Source: Candidatus Omnitrophota bacterium
GTDB lineage: Bacteria > Omnitrophota > Omnitrophia > Omnitrophales > JACROU01
Length of the DNA: 5,474 bases
Reading direction: 5' to 3'
NCBI GenBank assembly: GCA_016206875.1
Contig: JACQQR010000087.1
Span: forward strand, 1-5,474
Shown: positions 1 through 5,474 of the stretch, in pieces
Numbering within the stretch: the first letter of the stretch is position 1
Layout: each line of letters starts with the position of its first letter
Position numbers and translations under genes: made by a program
Notes under the pieces: generated by a model
Told to the model about the DNA's origin: nothing
What the model saw: the letters and a program-made list of their open reading frames with translations, nothing else
Databases searched by the model: none

Positions 1-115
1 CAGAGTGGGTGTCATTCCGGCGAAGGCCGGAATCTTTCCGCCAAAGGCGGATCAGACTTTGGCGGAAAAATCTCAAAACGAGATGCCAGCCTACGCTGGC
101 ATGACACCCACTCTG
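1..115. repeat. Composite palindromic repeat (MITE/REP-like, GTCATTCCGGC type) with three nested hairpins
   Basis: Positions 1-15 (CAGAGTGGGTGTCAT) and 101-115 are perfect 15-bp inverted repeats. Between them lie three further perfect hairpins: 14-21 with 26-33 (8 bp, loop 22-25), 35-46 with 57-68 (12 bp, loop 47-56) and 83-90 with 95-102 (8 bp, loop 91-94). A weaker 5-bp stem, 70-74 with 80-84, overlaps the third. The whole unit can fold as a multi-branched cruciform. The terminal GTCATTCCGGC...GCCGGAAT style matches a widespread bacterial class of short dispersed repeats (REP/MITE-like), probably non-autonomous and mobilised in trans; that is family knowledge plus inference. The left edge coincides with the window start, so the repeat may continue and no target-site duplication can be judged. 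Read on the minus strand, the 80-84/70-74 stem is followed by a T run, so the element could also end transcription of the large gene, but weakly. The small ORF through it is repeat-derived and not a gene. Confidence 0.85.
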
Positions 116-131
116 AACGCTTACCTAGAGA

Positions 132-150
132 GGGGTACCCCGATAGGGGT
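132..150. other. GC-rich palindrome/hairpin between the large gene and the repeat
   Basis: GGGGTACCCC at 132-141 is a perfect palindrome. Its right half (ACCCC, 137-141) can alternatively pair with GGGGT at 146-150 around a GATA loop. It sits about 35 bp beyond the stop codon of the minus-strand gene. No T tract follows on either strand, so it is not a convincing intrinsic terminator. It may stabilise the mRNA 3' end or be incidental. Confidence 0.35.
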
Positions 151-184
151 GGGGTGTGTTAGTACTACCGCAAGAATCAAGCCA

Positions 185-3100
185 CTACGCTGCCACTAGG
201 ATTTGCATTACGGCTTTAATTTCATTTTGAATGGCTGTCAGATTGGCATCGGCCACAAGGTCTTCGGCATAGGCTTCCCGGTTCGGGATAGAGCTTTGCA
301 TTTCGGGGCTGAGGCCCGCATAGGATTTTGCCGCGACGTGAGCCAGGAACATGCGCAATACGGCCAGTTTTTCACTTCTCCGGGAGTCCTCCGGAATATT
401 TTCTTTAATGCGCACGGCCTGTGTGTAGCGCACGCCGGCTCCTTCAATATATTCGCTCGCGCCGATCAGCACGGTATGCTGCAAGAGCTCGGACACATTT
501 TTTGGCCCCGTCTCGAGATTCATGCGTTTCATGGAATTGAACGCATCCGAAGGGAGCTGCCTAAGTACATCGTTCAAATTTTCCGGCGTGGCCTGAATCA
601 CCACAAAGCGCTTGGCAATAGGCCGGCCGCCATAATCTTTTTCTTTTTGAATGGCCTCAGCAATGCGGGCATTTTCCACTGCGTGCTTAGGATCGAGCGA
701 CACTATAGTTCGAAACACGTTGGAGTGCCACTTCGCCGCCTCCACGCGCTCGCGAAATTCCGCCATAGTCAAAGGCTTGTCCATAATTTCAATTTCCAGG
801 CCATAACCTGGCTCGCGTCCAAACAGCGCGTACGTTTGCTCGAGCATTTGAATTAAAGCCTGGCGCTTCGAATCCAAGGTTTCGGCCACACCTATCTGGC
901 CGGTTTCAGCCAGCACTTGAGCGCCCACCACCGCCAATATCGAAGCAATTTGCTCACGCGAATACCCGGGGTAACGAATCGCCAAATCCTCAATCAGCGG
1001 CAAAATCGAATCCGTCAAATCCAGAGAAGCAAGCACGGATTCTTTTGGCGTGCCGGACAAATCTGCTGCAATCCGCTCAGTGGGAACATTTGAAACACTT
1101 TCACCCAAACTTTTGCCGACGGTGATGCGGACTGTGCCGGTATGGCTGGTGGGTTGGCCTGGGGTTAGCGGGGGTTCTTGATAAATGATATCGATGGAAA
1201 CGATGTTGTCTCGGTCAATGATGGGATCTCCGGTAACTGGATCGGCAGCGGGAACGGCTTTTTTATTGGTTTCGATTACGTAACCAAATACTTCCCATAC
1301 TTTGTCTGGAGGAATGGCGTTCGGATTACCGTGTATGACGGGCGCATAACGTTCAAAGGTTTTTCCGGCGCTGCCCGTGTACCGCACGATTAAATTATTG
1401 GGTAAACTGCCCACCTGCCCGCCGGTTTGCTCCACATTAATATGAATGGGATCGCCTAATTGGAAATTGCGGCCTTGCGGAGGCTTGATGCGAATGCCGC
1501 TTTCTGTGCCGTGCGCAAAATCTGGAGTGCCGGCAAGACGCTCTGTGGAAACTTGTACGTCATAAGTAATGCCATCGGCTTGTGGTGTCAAAATTGTGGG
1601 AGTGGTAGCCCCTGGAGTGCTGAACGCTTCGATTTCCGCGTCTCCCGAAGCTGGAGTGTTTGGCGGAAGTCCGAAAGTGGAAAAGTAAGTGATTTTGTAC
1701 GGATCAGTGGGGTCAAAAGGCTTGCCCACCGTTACCATCAAGTCTGTTTTGTGGCCAAAAATTTCTATCTGGGCTTCCACATTTTTAGTTACTGGTGTTT
1801 CGCCATCAGGCACAGCGGGTTCTTCATAGACCATATTAATGTACTGCACTCCAGCGGGAACAAATCCTTCAGGCAACATATCCGGATCAAATGGAATCAT
1901 AATTCCCTGATTATTACTTCCCAAACCCTCCACCAACGTGCGGTACCGGCGAGTTGCATCTCTTGGTTCGGTTTGCGGATCGAGATCATAAGTAATCACT
2001 TCAACAATGGTGTTAGCGGGGCGATCCGAATCTGGGCTAATAAACTGATGGTTTAATCTCAGCCCACCTTCCGCATGAAGTCCACTTCCATCCATCAGAT
2101 CCACTTCTTCCACTTTCACAATGCCTTTGCCGTCATCGGCCGAGATGGAGGCGCCTCCAAACAGTCCCTCGCCGTGTTTGGAAACAATTTTGGCGACCAC
2201 ACGGCTTATGGTGGTCATCGCATTGGATAAAAACTCTTGCACACTGTTGCCCGGAACAGCTCCGCCCACTCCAAACATCGCAGCTTGTCGCGGAAGCGCA
2301 TTAGAGGGATCCGGACGAACAATCGCATTAAGGGACGTAGTCAACGGCACAGCATTGGGCAGGGCCTGTACACGATATAAACCATCTACACCGCGCACGG
2401 TTACGCGCAACTGGCCCTTGACGCGTTGCGGTTTTTCTTTCGTGCTGTCGCTCACTAAATTGAATGAGAATCTGTGCAGATTAAAGCGGGGTCTTGAAGG
2501 ATCCGGGGATTGCAGGGTGTTGTTATCCAACCGAATGCGCAAGGTTTGCGGCCTGCCTATTTCTGCTTTGAAATTGTCCAATATATAAAATAATTCTACT
2601 CCCTGGTCATCTTCAAATTCGATCTTAAGCCTGGCGGGAATATCGCCGGCGATGCGCTCAATATTTAAAACAAGTTCGCCGATTTGGGCGCCATCGATAT
2701 AATCATCCACAGTAATCTTAGTGGGATCTTGGCCGTCTTGATCATCAAAATTTTGACGGCTGAACGCAATTCCTGACCATTCACTGGTGTCTTGTGTGGA
2801 GTCGGTGGGATGCGCAATGAATCGATGATCAAAATCGAGAAGGATAGTATTTGTTTTCTCTTTAAATACTTTTGTGCCCTCCGTACTGCCGCCGGTAGGA
2901 GATGCCGTAACCCAACGGCGTTCTTTTTCCCTCTGTGTAATCGGTTGGTCTTTGGATAAATGAGAGGTTTGCGCTTCCGAAACTGCGGCGTCTTCCAACG
3001 CTATAGTCGGTAAATTAAAAATAGTCACGGTAGCCGCAGTATGGCCGCAACCGGCAGCACCGGCTACTGCACCTGCTGCGAATCCCGGCAGTACTCTTCC

Positions 3101-5254
3101 CAAAAATAGTCCGGCAAATCCTGCTAGTGCTCCCCGCAAAACATCCCGGCGGGTTGGCTCTTCTCCCAAACTGGAGCCCTGGACTAATTCGGGCTCGGCA
3201 GGCGCAGGCTCGATTGCCTTTAGTGCGTGTGACTGAAGCAAACGGTGAATGCGGGCCATGTCGTCAACGGGAACAGGATATTTGGCCCGGTAATTTTTCC
3301 AGCCAATCAGCAAGGATTCTTCCGCAGCCTCTACGGTGAATCCGGCATTTTTCAGATAGGGATTTTTTCTAAGCTGTTCGTTGATGGCTTGGGCCAATGC
3401 TTCCAGCGTATCTATAGAAGGCGACTGGCGAAGCATGTCTTCGACAAAAGCCAAAAAGTTTACGGCAATGGCTTCCCCTTTATCCTTCACCCAAATGCGG
3501 ATTCCCGGCGCGCCGTCAAGCGCTTGCAGATTTTCAGGAACAGTTTCTCCGAGCGGGCTTACAATGTGAGAAGTAGCAGCGTCAAAAATGGTTTTTTGTT
3601 TCCCGAGCATCCTTTCCTGGTACATTTTTTCCGACTGCTTGGCGGCCGAGAGTGTCTCTTCCCCGTTCGCCATAGCCGGCATCACAGTGGCATAAGCCAC
3701 GCCGCGTTTTTTGAGCTCATCGCAAATACCCCGCGTGTGATACCCACCCGCTACGAACGCAACGCGCCCGGTGTTTCTTTTCGCGGCTTCTTCGAGCAGG
3801 CGCTGTACGAAAGCCGCCTCGCGCTCGTGGGCGCCGTCATAAAATTTCATCACAGTTTGAAACTGCTCTTCCAGGGCTTCCCAATCTTCGGAACTCGTAA
3901 GCGAGGCAAAACGGCTGGCCGACTGTTTTTCGTATTGAGCGCGAATATGCTCAAAAAATCCGATATCTCCACGCACAGCCTCTACTTCTTCGCGCGAGGC
4001 CTCTAAGCGTACGAGCACTAAAAGAAGACGGATATTTTTATCCAGATTGATTAAATTTTTTTGCTGATCGCCGGAGGCCATTTTCATTTCGATTTCATAA
4101 ACCAGGGCGTCCATTTCACGGAAAAGCTCCGGGCCTGCCAGTTCTTCCTGGAAGACGAGCCGCATTGCGAGCTTTTGAAAATCGGGGAATTGCCGCCAAT
4201 GATACTTCGCCTGATTCACGGTGCGGCGAAGCGACTCAAAATATTCGCGCCAAGAGCGGAAATGGCCGGGGGACGGCGAGGCGGAAAATAGATTTTCAAG
4301 CACTTCTTTTTGCGCCTCTAGAAGAACCCGTGACCGGGGCTCTTTCGATTTTGTAAGCGCTTTGTCAATCATAGAAAGAATGCGCCGGCTTTGTTGTGTA
4401 CACTTTTCCATATCTACAAGCGTCTCGGTATCCAACAGGAGGCTCATGCGCGTAAGATGGGGAAACTTGTTTTGCTCAAAGGGAGAAGCCAGGTCGAGAC
4501 TGAGCGTTTCTTTGGCCTGATTGCGAATGAAGCGAAGCGAAAACTGCAAATTTTTCTCATCCCGGGTGCGGAAATTCTGATACGCCCGATCAAAGCGATT
4601 GAGTGTGACGCCAAACGCATTATTTTTCATGCGTCCCAGGTTGGAAGTGAGTTTTTCAAAAACGGGCTCTAAACGCGCCTGATTCTCCAGCCCCCGGCGA
4701 AAGTTTTTTAAGTCGCGCACATACAATTCTTTCTGCTCCATGCCAATGAGCTCAATCGCACCCGCTTTTTGGGCCTCGGCATTTTTGAGGGCAAAAAGTT
4801 CGCCGCCGGTGAGACTTCCCTTTTTCAAAAGAAAATCCGCGATGTGAAGATTCGTAGCGAGGTTCGGAGAAAATTCCAGCATCTGGGGAGCCAGCTCATT
4901 TACGGCTCCTTCAAAACCAAAAAGCTTCACCTCTTCGTTCGTTTGTAAATAATCGAGTAAAGCGGCGATATTTCGCTGCGCTGTTTCATTGGAGTGCGCA
5001 TCTTGAATATGAATGAAAAATTTTTGCGGCGACGGGGCTGAGGAAGAGGATGTTTCAACCGGCGGAACGTACAAAGAAACAATGCTGCCTAACTCGGAAG
5101 GTAAACGCAAATTTTGAGCTAATTCGAGAATAGGTGCATTCGAAACCGCAGGAGCCTGCGCAAAGCCTATGCCCATATTGACTGAAGTGAAAACAATAGC
5201 CACACTGAGGGCAAGCATTTGCTGAGTCAGGCGCCGGACTGTTTTTTTAGGCAT
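185..5254 (-). CDS. Giant multi-domain exported protein: Sec signal, ChaN/TIKI-like module, internal Tat/lipobox signal, beta-sandwich repeats, helical C-terminus
   Basis: An uninterrupted 1689-codon ORF ends in TAG at 187-185. The ATG at 5254 is chosen because AAAGGGG lies 9 nt upstream and because it gives a proper Sec signal peptide: basic n-region MPKKTVRR, hydrophobic core ~12-30, FAQA|PA cleavage after residue 34. Residues ~75-530 carry H82-I-Q-D-A-H87, FGFEGA (112-117) and GGYHTRGI (503-510) flanking a long charged helical middle. This arrangement recalls ChaN/EreA/TraB-TIKI proteins, but is far larger, so any catalytic role is inference. Residues 701-736 form an internal twin-arginine signal with a lipobox-like Cys736. 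Residues ~800-1381 are beta-rich with repeated units, and ~1386-1689 is an unrecognised helical region. Only three cysteines occur (285, 511, 736). The gene appears monocistronic, downstream of tRNA-Val on the same strand. Likely location is periplasm or envelope. Similar giant exported proteins are, as I recall, frequent in Omnitrophota. Function unknown. The ORF is certain; the domain names are tentative. Confidence 0.93.
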   Translation of the reverse strand: MPKKTVRRLTQQMLALSVAIVFTSVNMGIGFAQAPAVSNAPILELAQNLRLPSELGSIVSLYVPPVETSSSSAPSPQKFFIHIQDAHSNETAQRNIAALLDYLQTNEEVKLFGFEGAVNELAPQMLEFSPNLATNLHIADFLLKKGSLTGGELFALKNAEAQKAGAIELIGMEQKELYVRDLKNFRRGLENQARLEPVFEKLTSNLGRMKNNAFGVTLNRFDRAYQNFRTRDEKNLQFSLRFIRNQAKETLSLDLASPFEQNKFPHLTRMSLLLDTETLVDMEKCTQQSRRILSMIDKALTKSKEPRSRVLLEAQKEVLENLFSASPSPGHFRSWREYFESLRRTVNQAKYHWRQFPDFQKLAMRLVFQEELAGPELFREMDALVYEIEMKMASGDQQKNLINLDKNIRLLLVLVRLEASREEVEAVRGDIGFFEHIRAQYEKQSASRFASLTSSEDWEALEEQFQTVMKFYDGAHEREAAFVQRLLEEAAKRNTGRVAFVAGGYHTRGICDELKKRGVAYATVMPAMANGEETLSAAKQSEKMYQERMLGKQKTIFDAATSHIVSPLGETVPENLQALDGAPGIRIWVKDKGEAIAVNFLAFVEDMLRQSPSIDTLEALAQAINEQLRKNPYLKNAGFTVEAAEESLLIGWKNYRAKYPVPVDDMARIHRLLQSHALKAIEPAPAEPELVQGSSLGEEPTRRDVLRGALAGFAGLFLGRVLPGFAAGAVAGAAGCGHTAATVTIFNLPTIALEDAAVSEAQTSHLSKDQPITQREKERRWVTASPTGGSTEGTKVFKEKTNTILLDFDHRFIAHPTDSTQDTSEWSGIAFSRQNFDDQDGQDPTKITVDDYIDGAQIGELVLNIERIAGDIPARLKIEFEDDQGVELFYILDNFKAEIGRPQTLRIRLDNNTLQSPDPSRPRFNLHRFSFNLVSDSTKEKPQRVKGQLRVTVRGVDGLYRVQALPNAVPLTTSLNAIVRPDPSNALPRQAAMFGVGGAVPGNSVQEFLSNAMTTISRVVAKIVSKHGEGLFGGASISADDGKGIVKVEEVDLMDGSGLHAEGGLRLNHQFISPDSDRPANTIVEVITYDLDPQTEPRDATRRYRTLVEGLGSNNQGIMIPFDPDMLPEGFVPAGVQYINMVYEEPAVPDGETPVTKNVEAQIEIFGHKTDLMVTVGKPFDPTDPYKITYFSTFGLPPNTPASGDAEIEAFSTPGATTPTILTPQADGITYDVQVSTERLAGTPDFAHGTESGIRIKPPQGRNFQLGDPIHINVEQTGGQVGSLPNNLIVRYTGSAGKTFERYAPVIHGNPNAIPPDKVWEVFGYVIETNKKAVPAADPVTGDPIIDRDNIVSIDIIYQEPPLTPGQPTSHTGTVRITVGKSLGESVSNVPTERIAADLSGTPKESVLASLDLTDSILPLIEDLAIRYPGYSREQIASILAVVGAQVLAETGQIGVAETLDSKRQALIQMLEQTYALFGREPGYGLEIEIMDKPLTMAEFRERVEAAKWHSNVFRTIVSLDPKHAVENARIAEAIQKEKDYGGRPIAKRFVVIQATPENLNDVLRQLPSDAFNSMKRMNLETGPKNVSELLQHTVLIGASEYIEGAGVRYTQAVRIKENIPEDSRRSEKLAVLRMFLAHVAAKSYAGLSPEMQSSIPNREAYAEDLVADANLTAIQNEIKAVMQILVAA
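188..1099 (-). other. C-terminal helical module of unknown function (residues 1386-1689)
   Basis: After the second SLGE motif (1382-1385) the sequence becomes predominantly helical: YSREQIASILAVVGAQVLAE (1431-1450), MAEFRERVEAAKWHSNVF (1497-1514), LAVLRMFLAHVAAKSY (1630-1645) and a final LTAIQNEIKAVMQILVAA. A strand-like KRFVVIQATPENLNDVLRQL (1548-1567) lies in the middle. I do not recognise a family. It has no Cys, no clear membrane helix and no sorting motif. Confidence 0.5.
1112..2857 (-). other. Beta-rich region with two or three degenerate beta-sandwich-like repeats (residues ~800-1381)
   Basis: The region alternates short hydrophobic strands with Asp/Pro/Gly-rich turns. Two units end alike: YINMVYEEPAVPDG followed by MVTVGK (1138-1151, 1173-1178), and IDIIYQEPPLTPG followed by RITVGK (1354-1366, 1376-1381). 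An earlier unit has LVLNIERIAGDIPARLKIEF (861-880), then HRFSFNLV (927-934) and LRVTVRG (949-955), in a similar order. The layout suggests jelly-roll or Ig-like domains of the kind used for carbohydrate or surface binding. The region at ~965-1030 between units 1 and 2 looks like a helical linker. The repeats are diverged, so this is inference from pattern. Confidence 0.5.
3047..3154 (-). other. Internal twin-arginine (Tat) signal with lipobox-like cysteine (residues 701-736)
   Basis: TRRDVLRGAL at 701-710 fits the Tat consensus (S/T-R-R-x-phi-L-K, here with V at phi and R for K). A moderately hydrophobic Gly/Ala-rich stretch follows, GALAGFAGLFLG (708-719), then R720 and VLPGFAAGAVAGAAG before Cys736. 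The residues before Cys736 are A-A-G, an imperfect but acceptable lipobox. Such signals belong at a protein N-terminus, so the position 700 residues into a Sec-exported chain is anomalous. It could act as a membrane anchor, be a relic of gene fusion, or work from an internal start at about 3169. Confidence 0.7.
3665..5032 (-). other. Putative ChaN/EreA/TraB-TIKI-like module (residues ~75-530)
   Basis: The module opens with a beta-strand-like FFIHIQDAHSNE (79-90) followed by a helix (TAQRNIAALLDYL). The next strand ends in FGFEGA (112-117), and the module closes with VAFVAGGYHTRGI (498-510) and a strand-like VAYATVMPA. A His after strand 1, a Glu after strand 2 and a late Gly-x-His strand are the arrangement known for ChaN, erythromycin-esterase-like and TraB/TIKI folds. 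Candidate functional residues are H82, H87, E115 and H506. The intervening ~180-490 is charged, helix-rich and partly coiled-coil-like, much longer than in the named families. Assignment is by motif pattern only; activity could be lost. Confidence 0.45.
5153..5254 (-). other. Sec-type signal peptide of the giant protein (residues 1-34)
   Basis: Residues 1-8 contain four basic residues (MPKKTVRR). Residues ~12-30 form a hydrophobic core (MLALSVAIVFTSVNMGIGF), followed by a small-residue site A32-Q-A34 before P35. Cleavage after Ala34 is expected for signal peptidase I. There is no Cys, so this end is not a lipoprotein. The RR at 7-8 is followed by LTQQ rather than the x-F-L-K of Tat signals, so Sec export is preferred. 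Confidence 0.85.
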
Positions 5255-5263
5255 GCAGGATAT

Positions 5264-5270
5264 CCCCTTT
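5264..5270 (-). promoter_or_regulatory. Shine-Dalgarno of the giant gene
   Basis: On the minus strand AAAGGGG (5270-5264) lies 9 nt before the ATG at 5254, which fixes the start. CTCC at 5277-5274 could pair with the GGGG across a 6-nt loop, and the core overlaps a GGATATCC palindrome (5265-5258), so mild masking of the site is possible. Confidence 0.7.
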
Positions 5271-5318
5271 ACAGGAGTTTCTTCATATATTAATCAAAGT
5301 ATTACAAAAGTCATTAAA

Positions 5319-5346
5319 AATATAACATAGGATTACGCAAAGTCAA
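5319..5346 (-). promoter_or_regulatory. Putative sigma70-type promoter for the giant gene
   Basis: On the minus strand TTGACT (5346-5341) and TATATT (5324-5319) are separated by 16 bp, each one base off the TTGACA/TATAAT consensus. A start near 5312 would give an untranslated leader of about 58 nt before the ATG at 5254. The region is AT-rich and lies between the tRNA-Val 3' end and the gene, where a promoter is expected. Confidence 0.55.
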
Positions 5347-5356
5347 ATGCTGCGTA
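5334..5356. promoter_or_regulatory. Inverted repeat spanning the -35 box, possible operator
   Basis: TACGCA at 5334-5339 and TGCGTA at 5351-5356 form a perfect 6-bp dyad with an 11-bp spacer. The predicted -35 box (5341-5346) falls inside the spacer, the geometry of a repressor site. A 6-bp dyad can arise by chance, so this is tentative. Confidence 0.3.
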
Positions 5357-5394
5357 GAGGCAAATTGGGCCGGAAAATCTATGCGGTGTGCAAA

Positions 5395-5471
5395 TGGTGG
5401 GCGATGTAGGGATCGAACCTACGACCTTCTGAATGTAAATCAGACGCTCTAACCAGCTGAGCTAATCGCCC
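5395..5471 (-). tRNA. tRNA-Val (anticodon UAC), CCA encoded
   Basis: Read on the minus strand from 5471, it gives a full 77-nt cloverleaf. The acceptor stem GGGCGAT pairs with ATCGCCC (5471-5465 with 5405-5399). The D arm is AGCTC...GAGC. The anticodon stem TCTGA/TCAGA encloses loop TTTACAT with anticodon UAC at 5437-5435. The T arm is GTAGG-TTCGATC-CCTAC. Discriminator A73 (5398) and a genomically encoded CCA (5397-5395) follow. A35, C36 and A73 agree with valine identity. It decodes GUA and, by wobble, other Val codons. No clear terminator separates it from the giant gene downstream on the same strand, so some read-through is possible. Confidence 0.96.
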
Positions 5472-5474
5472 CGG

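Noticed and set aside
1..115. CRISPR array
   Set aside because: The repeats are inverted stems, not regularly spaced direct repeats, and there are no uniform spacers.
116..184. Rho-independent terminator for the giant gene
   Set aside because: The GC-rich hairpin at 137-150 lacks a following T run; the only T-tailed stem (84-70 on the minus strand) is a short AT-containing one inside the repeat.
5..199. Plus-strand 64-codon ORF starting MGVIPAKAGIF and containing MPAYAGMT
   Set aside because: It is the translation of the palindromic repeat; peptides of this type are well-known spurious products of such repeats, and no ribosome site can be judged at the window edge.
203..856. Plus-strand 217-codon ORF antisense to the 3' end of the giant gene
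   Set aside because: It lies wholly opposite a coherent coding sequence; its translation is rich in His, Arg and Phe with no recognisable domain.
3245..4006. Plus-strand 253-codon ORF, the longest antisense frame
   Set aside because: It is opposite the ChaN/TIKI-like module and its translation has no motif or plausible signal; long antisense frames are expected across a 5-kb gene.
185..5254. Giant ORF as an assembly error joining two genes
   Set aside because: The frame is open throughout and the linker reads smoothly on both sides of the junction. A missing stop cannot be excluded from one sequence, but nothing shows it.
5395..5471. tRNA-Val 3' end as an attachment site of an integrated element
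   Set aside because: No repeat of the tRNA 3' end is seen elsewhere in the window and no integrase is present.

Overview
This window is almost entirely one very large minus-strand gene. On that strand the order is: a tRNA-Val (anticodon UAC, encoded CCA) at the right edge, a 140-bp leader with a sigma70-like promoter and a good Shine-Dalgarno, a 1689-codon ORF (5254 to 185), and a 115-bp highly structured palindromic repeat at the left edge. There are no gene-free stretches over 300 bases. The other sizeable reading frames are antisense or out-of-frame shadows of the big gene.

The large protein has a modular layout. (1) Residues 1-34 form a Sec signal peptide with an AQA-type cleavage site. 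(2) Residues ~75-530 are a mostly alpha-helical module whose conserved-looking ends (QDAH, FGFEGA, GGYHTRGI) recall the ChaN / EreA / TraB-TIKI family of putative metal- or haem-linked hydrolase-like folds. This is a weak, fold-level resemblance. (3) A linker at ~531-700. (4) A textbook-looking twin-arginine signal (TRRDVLRGAL), a Gly/Ala-rich hydrophobic stretch and a lipobox-like Cys736, all buried in the middle of the protein. (5) Residues ~800-1381 are beta-rich, with what look like two or three degenerate beta-sandwich repeats ending in a recurring [VI]TVGK strand. (6) An unrecognised, mostly helical C-terminal module at ~1386-1689. A Sec signal at the N-terminus and a Tat/lipoprotein signal at residue 701 of one uninterrupted ORF is the main oddity. 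It suggests either the fusion of two exported proteins or an internal translation start that yields a separate Tat lipoprotein.

The organism is bacterial. The giant exported protein, the QDAH...EGA...GGYHT signature style, the moderate GC and the GTCATTCCGGC-type repeat resemble genomes of uncultivated Omnitrophota (former OP3) or related lineages. This is an impression from memory of such proteins, not a demonstrated assignment. No function can be assigned to the locus with confidence; it most likely encodes a cell-envelope or secreted protein.
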